Source of the DNA: Mortierella sp. BCC40632
Lineage: Eukaryota; Mortierellomycota; Mortierellomycetes; Mortierellales; Mortierellaceae
DNA: 64,000 nucleotides
Reading direction: 5' to 3'
Assembly (NCBI GenBank): GCA_011634665.1
Contig: WAEK01000021.1
Coordinates: forward strand, 628,501 to 692,500
Part shown: in pieces, positions 1 through 11,118 of the stretch
Layout: every line of letters starts with the position of its first letter
Numbering within the stretch: position 1 is the stretch's first letter
The notes under the pieces: generated by a model
The model's input: the letters and a program-made list of their open reading frames with translations, nothing else
What the model was told of the DNA's origin: nothing
Databases searched by the model: none
Translations under genes and position numbers: made by a program

Positions 1-967
1 GCAAATGATAGAAATGACACCGTTGAGAATCAATATCTAATAAAGACCTTTGAGGGAGAGGGGAGGGAGGGGATGGATTTCCGGACATAAAATCATTTTA
101 AAGGAGACAATACGGAATGCAGGGTGGTCTTTGACTAGACTGCTTCATATGTGTTGAAGTAGGTTGGACTGAAATCTCTCTATTATCCTGTTGGAGTCCT
201 GACTCTTAATTGTCCTAGTTCCATGGAGTAGATCGCTTGACCGTGCCTTTCGAATCCAGAGGCCTTTTGAGCTGATATTGATAATGCAATCCAGTAGAGA
301 CTCTTTGTAAAGATCCCAAGAGTAACGCTCAGTTACTCCTTTTTGACAAGAACAAGGGAGCAGGCAACTTACGTGACTGAGTCATTAGCTTCTCTGCAAC
401 TCCGAGACGGCGGTAGGTGCGCATTACTGAAAGCGAGGTAATGTGTCCATGAGGCTCAGCAGCAGGGTCCTCCTCACTATGTTAATCAGAGCGACAAGGA
501 AAGAGTAAAAAGTCAGTCCAGAACACGAGGGAAAAAAAGTTCCTGATAATAGCTTGAATGATCCTGTATTCCAGCAGAGACTTACAGCTTGGCGAGAACG
601 TATCCGACAATTCTTCCTTTTTCATCCTCGGCAACATACGACAGCTGGGGCCAGGTCAGAGAGTGATAAAAGTCTAATACGGAATCGACAGGTATTGTTT
701 CGATCGGGTTAATCCATTAAGCTGGCTCCAAAGAAAAAAGAAAACTCTGATTCGTCAAGCATGCCATTACTGCTGCTGCCTTACAGTATTTCATCTGGTA
801 GTTCTCTGGAAGGTTGTGCAGATTGCAATTCTGCATGGGGATCATATCGTCCAACTAAGTAGCCGGTGTAGATTTGTTGTGGGTATATTGTTAGCTCAAG
901 CAAATGAGCTCCTCTCTAGGCAGGCCATGGCCACTATTGTACATACGGTCGCCTCGCGGATGTTCAT
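1..967 (-). CDS. NAA10: N-alpha-acetyltransferase catalytic subunit NAA10 (ARD1), 5' part only
   Basis: Catalytic subunit of the NatA complex, which acetylates the N-termini of nascent proteins at the ribosome together with NAA15. Read on the minus strand, four exons join in frame: 967-947, 854-785, 673-586 and 476-373, giving 94 residues. Donors are GTATGT, GTAAGG, GTAAGT and GTAAGT. The protein begins [19 protein letters not shown] and carries the GNAT-fold segments [15 protein letters not shown] and [19 protein letters not shown], the last holding the R-R-x-G-x-A acetyl-CoA loop. These follow the ARD1 family closely. Exon 1 is only seven codons, and the ATG was chosen because it restores the exact family N-terminus. 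After the donor at 373 no further NAA10 exon (the conserved YVSLHVR block) is visible down to base 1, so the rest lies left of the window behind an intron of at least 372 bp. Identification is firm; the 3' end is absent. Confidence 0.9.
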
Positions 968-1653
968 GTTGGAATCGTCTTGTTCTGTCTGTCTCCGAGT
1001 TACTGTTGCTGAGAGTTGATCTGTCAAATTGTTGCCTGTGGTCCAGGTCCTTTGTGATCGCGCGTCCTTCCCCCCGGTTGGTGGCTGGCCAGGACAAACC
1101 TTTTCAAGCCTGGAAAGAGAGATCAATCACGTGTGTCTACAGGAAGGGAGGGAGGGCGGCGTTCTCAATTGACGTCCAAGGCGCGACCACGGTGTCGATG
1201 ACTAAAACGTCGGGCAAGAGTCTGTGCCATAACTTCGCTTTTGACGGATGCTCTTTTCCCATCTTTTGGGGGATATCAACCTTGATAACTGAGGTACCTT
1301 TTCACTCCTAGTGTCGATTTCCTTCTCTTGTTCTGCACTTACTCTTGGGTGTGTTCAACTGTAGCAGGTCTATTGAAAGCGCGCGCCACCGCCACCAAAA
1401 CGCCCAGAGTTTTGCACTGTTTGCTGGGCGCCTCTTTTGATTTTTCTCTTTGACTAAACTCAACCCATACTCGCGCCTTGGCGCCTTCGTTCCTCTGTCG
1501 CGCACCAGCTGATCAAAGAAGAGTCGATCCCGCCTGAAAGAGGCCGAGCCGCTGCATTCTCGAGGTGGGGACTAAGGACCGGTAAAGATTGACTGACTGG
1601 TGTGGAGAGATGACCTTCGTATTATTAATCAACCCATCTAGAATCCCATAGAC
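968..1653. promoter_or_regulatory. divergent intergenic region, NAA10 / NAB-like gene
   Basis: 686 bp between the ATG of NAA10 (minus) and the ATG of the NAB-like gene (plus). It must hold both promoters and 5' leaders. No convincing TATA box, RNA gene or additional coding exon was seen. Short open frames here lack family features. Confidence 0.5.
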
Positions 1654-3972
1654 ATGGCTACAAAACAGGGCATCATCAACGGCACAAGTTCCGGAGGTGC
1701 CCAAGAGACTACGAATCCCGACAACGAACACTCACCCATCATCCATTCGGACGAATACGACTCGGTCGATGAGCGTCATCCGCCCACACGATCCCCTACC
1801 CCGACCCCCCCTCCCGCGATTAACCCGCAGCAGCCCGGCCTTATGACCGCCACGCTTGCGCCCAATCCAGCCTACGAACTTTCTGCGCAATCGGGCCTGT
1901 CATCAGCCCATCAGCATGCCATGTTTGCCCAAGCGCCTGTTAATCAGGCACCCCATCCTGCCAATCGGGTCCTACATGTTCCTGCGCCGCTTCGCAGGAA
2001 TACCAGCAACTTTGCGCCCTTTAACGAGGTTCCCTCGCTTCCTGCTTTCTTGAACAACTGTAATCTTACCCAGTATCTCCAGTCGTTCAATGATGCTGGT
2101 GCCACGGATGATTCGATGCCTCTCATCATTGATTTTGACGAGGATGAGCTTAAAGGAATCATGGATGCCATCTCGATGAAGCCCTTCCATGCTGCAACCT
2201 TCCGTAGGGGACTTCGCGATCTCCGTGAACGTAGCCGAATAGGCTCGATGCATTTTGAGAACAACAACCAGAGTTCGTTCATGCATCCTGAGCCTCATAG
2301 TATGCTCCATTACTCTCATTCTCAGTTCTTTCAGCAACAAACTACCATGCAACAATCGCAGCATTCCCAACCTTCACAGTCATCTCAACCTTCGCAGTCA
2401 TCCCAACAAAGTTCTCAGCTTTCAAGAGGATTCTCTCAGCACAACTACCAACAAACCCCAGGTCTTCACCGACAGTCTTCCAAGAATGCTCAGAGATTGG
2501 CTGCACAGACAAATGCTTCTGGAGCCCCTACAACTCTCCCGACACCTTCACAGGTTCTTTCTGGTACCAGTACCTTTCACTATGTAGGAGGCGTGCCGCG
2601 CCCCCACACGGGTAACTATCAGCCGCAGCCAATGCCCGTTGTGTCACAGGAGCAGCCTCTACTTCAGCGGTCTCGCAGTAAGGTACGTTTTGTAGTGTGT
2701 GTGTGTGCCTAGAACAATTGTAAAAGGAAGCCAATCAAGACCATTTCAATGGACTAAACAAACACTCCTTTTTTTTTCTATATATTTCGATATGCCTTTT
2801 ACGCCTTCTTTGCCTTTGCCAATGTTCAATAGACAGAGCATCGTCAAGCTGTCAAAAGGAGACGGTCCTCCTCGGAGACACCTTCCGATTTGGGTACAAG
2901 CAGCTCCCCCGTCTTGCCGGACCCAACATCGTTCAATTCCAACTCTCAGTCTTCCTGGGGTGGGACACCTGTGATCCCAAGTAGCTCTCAGCTCGATTCT
3001 GCAACACGGGATCTAATTATGCACCAGGCACTCATCTACGGAAAGCACTCTTCTCGTTCCCTGACTAAATATGAACATGCCATCAACTGTGCAGCACAGA
3101 GTCTCGCACTAGAGGACCGTAACTTACTAACCAACAAGGGTCTGTTATGGAACAAGGCAAAGGCAAAGCTTCTTGAGGAAGATTACGACTACAAACGAGG
3201 CAAATCTCGATCCAAGCTTCCAGGAGCCGAAAAAGCAAAGGACCAAAAGGCTACCAAGGAACGACTGATCATGAAAAGAGAGGCCAATGCATCCAATGCT
3301 GCTTCAATCCGTCACCGACGAATTGCTATCCTTGGAGAACAGCTACACACAAAGACAGCTGAACGTGAGGCACTGTTGGCGCAATTGCTTCGACTGGAAT
3401 CTCCAGAGTATAAGCAAGCCAACCCACAGACGTTCGAGGCAGAGGCTAAGGAAGCACGAGAGAAACTGGCCGCTGCTGAGGGTGAACGACAAAGCATTTC
3501 AAAGGAGTTGGGTTCTTTAAAGAATAAGGAGCGTAAACATCAATGGTATGAAAAGAAAAAGAAGAACCGCACCGATGACGCTCCAGGACAGGATGGTAAA
3601 GATCAGAATACGGCGACGGATGCGGATGCGGACGAGGAGGCAGAAACAGACACAACCGTGGATCCGGATGGTGATGCCAGCCAACGTTCCCAAAATGCGA
3701 GACAGACCGGCAATGAAACAACGCAAGGAGGTCCAGCATCAATATCTTCCTCTAGCACAAATGCGACAACTACGGTAGCGATGGACGTCAAGGCTCACGA
3801 CGCAGGAACATCGAGGCCCGAGATGCCCTCGCCAAAGCCTCCTACGACCAAAGCGCAGAATGCAACGGCGGCAGCAGGAGGAACGGGAGCCTCGACGGCG
3901 TCCACTCCGAGGAAACGGAAAGACAAGGATGTGTTTCGGCCGAGCGAGTACACGCCAGGCATCAAGAGCTGA
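1654..3972 (+). CDS. NAB (NGFI-A binding)-like transcriptional co-regulator with NCD1-like and NCD2-like domains
   Basis: Two exons, 1654-2682 and 2833-3972, joined phase 0 across a 150-bp intron (donor GTACGT, acceptor AG at 2831-2832), encode 722 residues. Residues about 129-193 form a SAM-like helical domain starting LPAFLNNCNLTQYLQSF and ending with a KPFHAATFRRGLRDL helix. This resembles NCD1 of animal NAB1/NAB2. Residues about 402-472 contain an IYGK segment, then LTKYEHAINCAAQSLAL and YDYKRGKSRSK, in the same order and spacing as the NCD2 block of NAB proteins as I remember it. Between them lies a Gln/Ser-rich stretch (about residues 225-260) and a basic KRRR cluster (possible nuclear signal). 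A coiled coil follows at about 500-560, then an acidic/Thr-rich low-complexity tail. In animals NAB proteins bind EGR zinc-finger factors and recruit repressor complexes. A nuclear co-regulator role here is inferred from the domains only. Confidence 0.75.
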
Positions 3973-4212
3973 GGTTGAGGAGAAGAGTTTTTCGTTGGTT
4001 TTTTTTTTTTTTGTCGTTGCTTTCATTCTTTTCTTTCTTTCTTTCTTTTTATTCCTTTGCAAAAATATTACAAATCAATGGGTTTTAGGTACATTTATAC
4101 CCCCCCAATCTCAACTTGTCACTTGCAACTATCTGATGTTGAAGCGAAGAGAAACTTTACTGTTTAAAGGGTCTGAATACCTATGATTGTATGGGAGACG
4201 TATGGGTGTATG

Positions 4213-4253
<41 letters not shown>

Positions 4254-4790
4254 TATATAGTTTCCTGCTGAGTGTCTAGCTTCGTAAGAGAATCTGATGC
4301 ACGAGCCAGATCAAACCTTTTAGGTCTGGGCACTGTCGAAAAGTGGAAAGATGAGAAAGTGGCTCAGCAAGAGCCAAAAGGTTGGTGTGGGAATGGGACG
4401 GAGAGAGAGTAAGGAGAACACACAAAAAAAAAAAGCACCAAAGGAGGGAAAGAGGCAATACACTTTAGGGTTGAACGACCGGAGAGAGAGAGAGAGCGGA
4501 CAAAGAGATCACCGTAGTAAGCAGAAATCGGCCATCTGCATTTTGGTGGGGTAAGACTCGCGGGCGGAGAAACTGCAGGACCACCGAAAGGGCCCTTCGG
4601 TCTTTTTTTTTTCTGTTTTCTCTTTTGGCCCTGTTATCGGTGATTCCGTGGCGTAATACTCCTCCAAAGGATCGCGCTCTTCTTTCTTTCTTCTCTTTTC
4701 TCTCTTCTTCTCCTTTCCCCTCCTCTCCATTCGCCCATCCTTCTTCATCTCCATCTCATCCCTTCCATTCCCGGATTTTTTTTTTACACG
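3973..4790. promoter_or_regulatory. intergenic: NAB-like 3' end and elongase promoter
   Basis: 818 bp without a gene. It holds poly-T just after the NAB-like stop, a (GA)18 microsatellite, several short A and GA tracts, and a strongly pyrimidine-rich stretch at about 4676-4790 running up to the elongase ATG. Such CT-rich leaders are common just upstream of highly expressed fungal genes. No RNA gene was seen. Confidence 0.5.
4216..4251. repeat. (GA)n microsatellite
   Basis: About 18 uninterrupted GA units between the NAB-like gene and the elongase gene. Confidence 0.95.
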
Positions 4791-5549
4791 ATGGCGACGA
4801 TCAAGTTTACCGCGACAACCCCGCAAGACTTCTTCATGGACGTGGCTCGGGCCGTCGGCGTGGTTGCCGCGCCTTATCTCGATCCTATTGAGGAGGCAAT
4901 TGTTGACCAGTTCGAGAAGCATGTCCCCACGGCTGTTCACCATGTCCGTGGTTTCCTTGCCGCGGTCGAATCCCCCTTGGCGCGCGAGCTTCCCTTGATG
5001 AACCCCTTCCATGTCTTGGTGATCTCACTCTTGTACCTGGTCGCGATTTTTGTGGGCATGCAGATCATGAAGAACTTTGATCGATTTGAGGTCAAGACTT
5101 TCAGTCTCTTCCACAACTTTTGCTTGGTCTCCATCAGTGCCTACATGTGCGGCGGAGTCTTGTATGAGGCCTACAAGGGCAACTATGGTCTCTTTGAGAA
5201 CTTGGCTGATCACACCGCCAAGGGTCTTCCAGTAAGTTTGATTTTTTTTTTTTTCCCCTAGTTGCCTCTCTTCGGGGCTTTGTCAATCGCGCTTTCTTCT
5301 TCTTCTTCTTCTTCTTTATCGGTAGAGTCAAAAGGAAGAACGAAAAAGAAAAAAGAGAAAGAGAAAGAAAAGAGAGAGGAAGAGAGAGAGAGAGAGAGAG
5401 AATCTGGATCAGATTGGGTCAGATTGGACAGCCAGGACAGGAACAGACATTAGTCATCGAGATTCTTTGACACCGGGAACATTGTTTGAACGCCATAGTT
5501 TATGGGTTCAAAGGGGGTCCCTCTCCTCTCGGTGCAATTGATTCCAGTC

Positions 5550-5580
<31 letters not shown>

Positions 5581-5876
5581 GGTGAGGAGTTTCTATCGAG
5601 AATCCGTCCCCGTCCCCCCAGTCCTCCGTCCCCAACTGACGGAACGGGGAACAAACATGGAAAGGCGGTCAAGGGGCAGTGAACGGCCTCCGACTCTATC
5701 TCCCTCTCTCTCTCTCTTTTCAGCCAATCCTATCGATCCAGCACGCATGTTTTTTTTTTCTTTTTCTTTTATCGTCCATCATAGCCCAAAAGTCCCTTGT
5801 GGACGGACAATGGACATCTACACACACACAAAGACTAAGCACAATCATGCCTTTGAGGTCCGGGCCTATCTTTTTT

Positions 5877-5907
<31 letters not shown>

Positions 5908-6426
5908 GTCAAATGTCTGTGTCCATATGTCTATGCGAGCTGCAAGGCATTCTTTTTCCAGGCGGAAAGTTTGTGTCCAACAAGGAGAGAATCCCACAAC
6001 CACAGTAGCTCGCATGAATCAGCAGCTTTATTGAGAAGGGATAAGAAAAGAGAGGGAGAGAGGATCTGAGCTTCAAAAGCGCATGGAAGACTCACTGGGC
6101 TAGACTTGGGGAGGAGGGGAAGGAAGGAAGCGAGAGAGGGAAAGAAGAACGAGGCCTGGTTTACGTATACAAGAGTTTTTCTTTTTAGTCACGATTCTAA
6201 CACCAGAGATTTTTTTTTTTTTTTTTTTTCTGTCGCCTATCTAGATGGCCAAGATGATCTGGCTCTTCTACTTTTCAAAGATTATGGAGTTTGTTGACAC
6301 AATGATCATGGTCGTCAAGAAGAACAACCGTCAGATTTCATTCTTGCACGTCTATCACCACTGCTCCATCTTTATGATCTGGTGGTTGGTTACCTTCGTT
6401 GCTCCCAACGGTGAAGGTAAAGTCTT

Positions 6427-6460
<34 letters not shown>

Positions 6461-6965
6461 TCTTTTCTCTCTCTCCTGGATATCTGTTGCTCGCTTGGTT
6501 TTACGCAAACAATAGCACAGCAAAAAAAAAAGAAAAGTTACTCCGGCCAATGAAAGCTGACTTCTTTATCTTACCATCTCCCCCTTCTCCATGGTCTGCT
6601 ACGTGTGAACGCGCACCTACTTAGCCTACTTCTCCGCTGCATTGAACTCGTTCATTCATGTGATCATGTACGGCTACTATTTCTTGTCCGCCCTCGGATT
6701 CAAGCAGGTCGCCTTTGTCAAGTTCTACATTACTCGTTCGCAGATGACTCAGTTCTGTATGATGTCCATCCAGTCCATGTGGAACATGTATGCCCAGAAG
6801 GTTCTTGGTCGTCCTGGATACCCCTTCTTTATCACTGCCTTGCTTTGGTTCTACATGTGGACCATGTTGGGTCTCTTCTACAACTTTTACCGGAAGAACA
6901 CTCAGCTTGCCAAGGCCGCCAAGGCTGCCAAGGCTGCCGAGGACAAGAACAAGAAGCTTCAGTAA
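4791..6965 (+). CDS. GLELO: ELO-family C18 polyunsaturated fatty acid elongase (delta-6 elongase, GLELO type)
   Basis: ER membrane 3-ketoacyl-CoA synthase that condenses malonyl-CoA with C18 delta-6 PUFA-CoAs (gamma-linolenic, stearidonic) on the way to arachidonic and eicosapentaenoic acids. Three exons, 4791-5231, 6245-6416 and 6625-6965, give 317 residues. The known Mortierella alpina GLELO is about the same length and nearly identical in the segments I remember. All four ELO signatures are present: KIMEFVDT, HVYHH (His182, 185, 186), MYGYY and TRSQMTQ. Several hydrophobic helices and a Lys/Ala-rich C-terminus (ending KNKKLQ) fit a multipass ER protein with a basic cytosolic tail. Intron 1 (5232-6244) is 1013 bp, long for a fungus, and packed with GA, CT and poly-T tracts. 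Intron 2 (6417-6624) also carries a poly-T run. Substrate preference is inferred from similarity. Confidence 0.95.
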
Positions 6966-7287
6966 ATAATAAAAAAACAACAAAAAAGAGGGATTGAGGT
7001 GTGGGCAATCAGGTCCCAGTCCTCATGAAGGATACGGTTGATCATTTTTCTCAAAAAAGAATCCATTGTCATTTTTTTTTTTTTTTTTTTTTTTTTTTGA
7101 AGTGTATCTCTCTCCCAACGGAGTAGAGTTTTTATGTTATTTTTTATTAGAACAGAGCGAAGGAAAGAAGCTTTGGTATTATATGCATATTGGTGTTAGC
7201 TATATACAAGGGTAAAAAGAGGACCAAGAGAGTGGAGAGTGAAGAAGGCATTTTCTTGAAGAGTAGTCGAGTCCACTCTTTCAAATT
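6966..7287. other. convergent 3' intergenic region
   Basis: 322 bp between the stop codons of the elongase (plus) and the MFS gene (minus). A poly-T run lies at about 7073-7098. It should contain both transcript ends. Nothing else was seen. Confidence 0.5.
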
Positions 7288-9128
7288 TTAGTAGCTGTAG
7301 ACGTAATCAAGTCGGTCATCGCCAACATGATCAGTGGTCTCGTTATAATGCTTCCAGTCCTCCGGGGTCCAATTGGCTGTAGTCTTGGCTCGCTGTTCAT
7401 TCAGGCGTTTGAGATTGAATCGTTGGAAGAGGAAGAGCAAGATCGTGATGATCAAGGACCCAAAGAGGGCCCACATACCCCCGATAAATCGAGGTGCATG
7501 TTCAGCACGGAAGATATTGGTACCGGCAATCGCCGTGATGTTGACCGAGATGATGTACATGGCCAATGCAATCGTCCTTTTGCCTACGGGTGCTGTGTTG
7601 CCTGCAATCCATGCAGCCTGATTATTTTTTAAAAGGGAGGGAAAACAAAAAATAGTAGACGCGTTTGGGCAAGAGTTAGACATTCAGTCCATCTTGACTT
7701 GTTCCAAGAGGAAAACAGAGCAATCAGAAAAATAAAATAAAGACAACTTACGTTCACAGGATGCCAGCATGTCTGACCACCAATAGTAAAGATAAGACAG
7801 ATATAGAGGCTGTTCTTGTTGACATTAAGAGGGAGCAGTGCAAGTGTCATGACGCAGCAAGCATAGTATGCCGTTGCGATCGCACCATGGAACGCACGGT
7901 CATTGAAGCGGTCCGAGCTATAACTAACGGTCAGCATGATAACCAACGAAAGGAGATGGCCAGGGATCGTCATAAGGTTGGCCTTGAGACCGTTGAAACC
8001 GAGCATCTTGAGGATCAAAGGCGCAAAACTTCCAATTGGGGTCGCAGGCAACAACCCAAAAAAGCCGATCAGGATATGTGGCCAGACTTTGGTGCTTGTC
8101 AGGGCACGCACAATATCTGCCTTGGGAACAACTTTCTTGGATTGGTCAGCCTTGCTGGGGTCGTCACGGACGAGGCGCGTGATCGCAATGTTCTCCTGGC
8201 GCTCGGTAAGATAGCCATTGAATCTCAAGAATCCCTTGGTGGTTGTGGGTCCCTCAGGTAGGATAAAGAAGGAGATGACACCAACAATGGTTGTAAGGAG
8301 ACCCTCGATCAGGAAGAGCCATCGCCAACCCGCAAGGCCAGCAACACCACGCATGTGCAGAATACCGTAGGAAATGAGACCAGCAAACGAGTTGGCAATT
8401 GAAAGAGTAGACCAAAAGATGGAGAGTCTCAGGGCCATCTCTTTGCGTTTGTAGTAGGTGGTCAAGTAGATGGCAATGCCCGGAATGTATCCAGCCTCAA
8501 AGAGGCCAACAAGAGCTCGACAGATGAAGAACGAGACCCTATCCTTGAGGAAGACCTGGGCTGCTGTAGCGAGACCCCAGAAGCACATCAAGAAGGGGAT
8601 CCAGCGGTGAGGACCCACACGGCGGATGATCATGTTACTTGGGATTTCAAAGGCGCAGAAAAAAATGATAAAAATGGCCGTGCCCAGAGTAACGGTGTTG
8701 AGATCGATGTTGAGGTCGAGCATCAGGTCATCTGTCAGTGCATTTGACATGTTGCCGCGGTCCAATTGCAGGAAGAAAACTATGATGTGGTCGTTGAGAT
8801 TGGCGAGGTAATCCACCCCCAAGGCGATGGGTCAGAGTTAGTTGAGTGAAGGTCGAGTGGGATAAAGGGAGAGGAGACAAGTCTTAGACAGTAACTTACA
8901 CATTACGCCAATCCATGATAACACCTTCAAGTCAAATATCCGGACGATCTCCTTTTCCTCTGCCTCGGTCCAGGTGAGATCATGAACATAATAAGAGTTC
9001 TTTTCACCAATGATTCGCAATTGTTCGTCTTGGAAATCGACTGGGGCACTAAGAGTAGTAGCAATACTCGGACTCCTGCCCAGCTTCTCGATGTCCTTGT
9101 TACTGTCGATTTTCTGCTTTTCGGCCAT
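7288..9128 (-). CDS. MFS transporter, anion:cation symporter / allantoate permease (DAL5-like) family
   Basis: Proton-coupled plasma-membrane uptake carrier. Family members take up allantoate, nicotinate, pantothenate, biotin or other organic anions, and the substrate here cannot be read from sequence. Three minus-strand exons, 9128-8900, 8779-7752 and 7617-7288, encode 528 residues with about 12 hydrophobic helices. The first helix reads VLSWIGVMFFFLQLDRGN across the first splice junction. The family signature RALVGLFEAGYIPG follows. Intron 1 (8899-8780) was chosen because its AG at 8781-8780 is the only one after the donor that restores helix 1. Continuing the open frame further upstream instead would insert a non-membrane segment. 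Intron 2 is 7751-7618 (donor GTAAGT). The N-terminal 60 residues are polar and cytosolic, and the C-terminus ends DRLDYVYSY. Confidence 0.9.
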
Positions 9129-9193
9129 TTTGGGCGAGAGAACAAAGCAAAGTGGCAGGGGAAGGAGGATGAGGAGGACAGAGAAGAAAAAGA

Positions 9194-9257
9194 GGAGGAG
9201 GAGGAGGAGGAGGAGGAGGAGGAGAGAGGGAGGAGGAGAGAGGGAGGAGGGAGGAAG
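9194..9257. repeat. imperfect (GGA)n / purine tract
   Basis: About 12 GGA units that degrade into GAGAGGGAGGA, just upstream of the MFS start codon. Homopurine on the plus strand, so homopyrimidine on the MFS coding strand, similar in composition to the CT-rich leader of the elongase gene. Confidence 0.9.
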
Positions 9258-11039
9258 AGGAGACTAATGACACAGAGAAGGACGGGACCTCCCAAAAAGA
9301 TGAGTGGAAGAGAGACCAGAAGGGCGAGGCTTGGGTCAACGGAGAGAGAGGGGGAGTTTTTGTCTTGAAAGGTCCAGTTATATACTAGCAGGGTTGGCAG
9401 GATCCGCAGGATTCTCACAAGCATACTCCCTAGAACTCCAATTCTATTCCTTTCTCAAACAGAACCAACGGCAGTTTGCACCCTTGTTAACGCAGCACAA
9501 CAAAAGAGTGCTCCGAAAGTATCCAGGGTAGCCAACGAACCGAAGACCTCCCACGTAGGAGAAAAAAAAAGAAAAGAAAAGAAAAAAAAGAGATGGGAGC
9601 GTATGATATGGCGAATCTGACGGAAGCAATGAGCTATTAGCCCAGGGAGAAGCACATCCTGGTCTTGACATTGAATGGCCCAATCCGTTCAACCATACAG
9701 ATGACGTGAGCACGGACTTGGTTTCGCACTTTCCCCCACCTCCCCATAAGTAACTGGTTCACATTGTGGCGCCTATCCTAGTTCTTTCTTCCCTCTCTTT
9801 TCTCTCTCACTCGCCTTCGCATTCACTCTCTGTTCCAACGTCGGCGTCTTCCCACAGAGAGCATACCTAGAAAGGAGGCTCGGTCAGAGTAAACGTTAAT
9901 TCTATGTGTGTTTCGCTCGTACTACCAGGATCGAGGAGCATGGATCAGGGGGTAGAATAGACTACACCCGTCCAAAAATGTTGCCATTCCGCCAAAAACA
10001 CGCGTCTTCATTCCAATACTACAGCTTGGGTTCTCCCCTCAACTGGCTCAGCTCAATGTTGTTGTGGAAAAAAAAAAAAAAAAAAAAAAAAGTAAAAAAA
10101 AAAAAAAGGGTAAATCCCGTTATTTGTGTCCTCGAGGTCATATGGCATGGAATGAATCCTGGCGCTGACTGTGAATCGATCGAGAGGAGAGAGAGTCGCG
10201 TTCTTTTGGCTGTCATTGAACATGGTTATGGTGACATTGAGATCTCTCCGCAACTTAGAGGACACAAGGGGTTTTCTTCGTCAGCCCGATGCTCCCTTTC
10301 ATTCCTGGAGTCATATCGTATCATCACAGGCATGTAGTTGAGGATAAATAATATGGATATGCATTTTTCCGAGAGTGTGCTCATGCATTCCCTTAACCTG
10401 GCTCATCTATTGGAGTAGCTCTTTGGATCAAAGAAACAAGAGACAAAAAAAACAGCAGGAAAATGACAACCCCTCTACCCCTGATAGCTCTTGACTCTCT
10501 AGGACAACTCATAGGCAGGTCGACTTTCATAGGGCGGCCGAGTTGATTTGGTAGACCAGGTGAGTCCTATGTTCTTCTGACAAATGATCAATGGTAGGCG
10601 GGTTTTAAAAGCCCGATTACTATCCTGCATTGTTCATTGTTGTGTCCTTGGTCCCTGGCCTATCCCTCTTGTACAAAGTGGAGTGTTTCCGTACTCATTT
10701 GTACTGGATACCGACAAGGCACACAGGCGTCAAAACCATACCCCGAGTTGAGTTTGAGTATGTTTGATCGATAACCTTACTCTTTCAGCTTTCCCCACAT
10801 TTGACGAAAAACTTGGTGGACATAATGCAATATGATAGAGGTTATGTCGCCATTGAACTTGATTTTCAGCACTATGGGACAGAGATCTCACTTACTTGAA
10901 CTTTCATCATTCTCTTTCCTCGGATATAGTCTCTGCCGACCACAATCATGGGCCGGGAAAATACTTCCGTAGCCTCGTGGAATTCCTCAGCCCTTGTAGT
11001 AGAAGCTACTTTCCTCCTTCACTAGAGATTGCCAATATG

Positions 11040-11047
11040 TATAAAAG
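11040..11047 (+). promoter_or_regulatory. TATA box of TauD-type dioxygenase gene 1
   Basis: TATAAAAG, 72 bp before the ATG at 11119, in a region otherwise free of AT simple repeats. The distance fits a short fungal 5' leader. Confidence 0.65.
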
Positions 11048-11118
11048 GATTATCTAGCTAGCTTCAAGACTCGACAAGATACCCACCCACACCTCTCTTC
11101 TTACCCACAAAAGCAAAA

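Larger units (their letters stand above)
9129..11118. promoter_or_regulatory. intergenic, MFS and TauD-type promoters (divergent)
   Basis: About 2 kb with no gene I can support. The MFS-proximal part is a purine-rich GGA tract. A possible TATA (minus strand TATATAA) lies at 9378-9384, about 250 bp before the MFS ATG. Poly-A tracts sit at 10069-10108. The TauD-proximal end carries a clear TATA box. The short frames at 9906-10337 look like chance. Confidence 0.5.

Noticed and set aside
240..260. TTCGAATCC-like T-arm suggesting a tRNA
   Set aside because: No acceptor, D-arm or anticodon stem of tRNA form could be laid around it on either strand.
904..1311. Long plus-strand open frame upstream of the NAB-like gene
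   Set aside because: It overlaps NAA10 exon 1 on the other strand, shows no domain, and is interrupted right before the divergent promoter.
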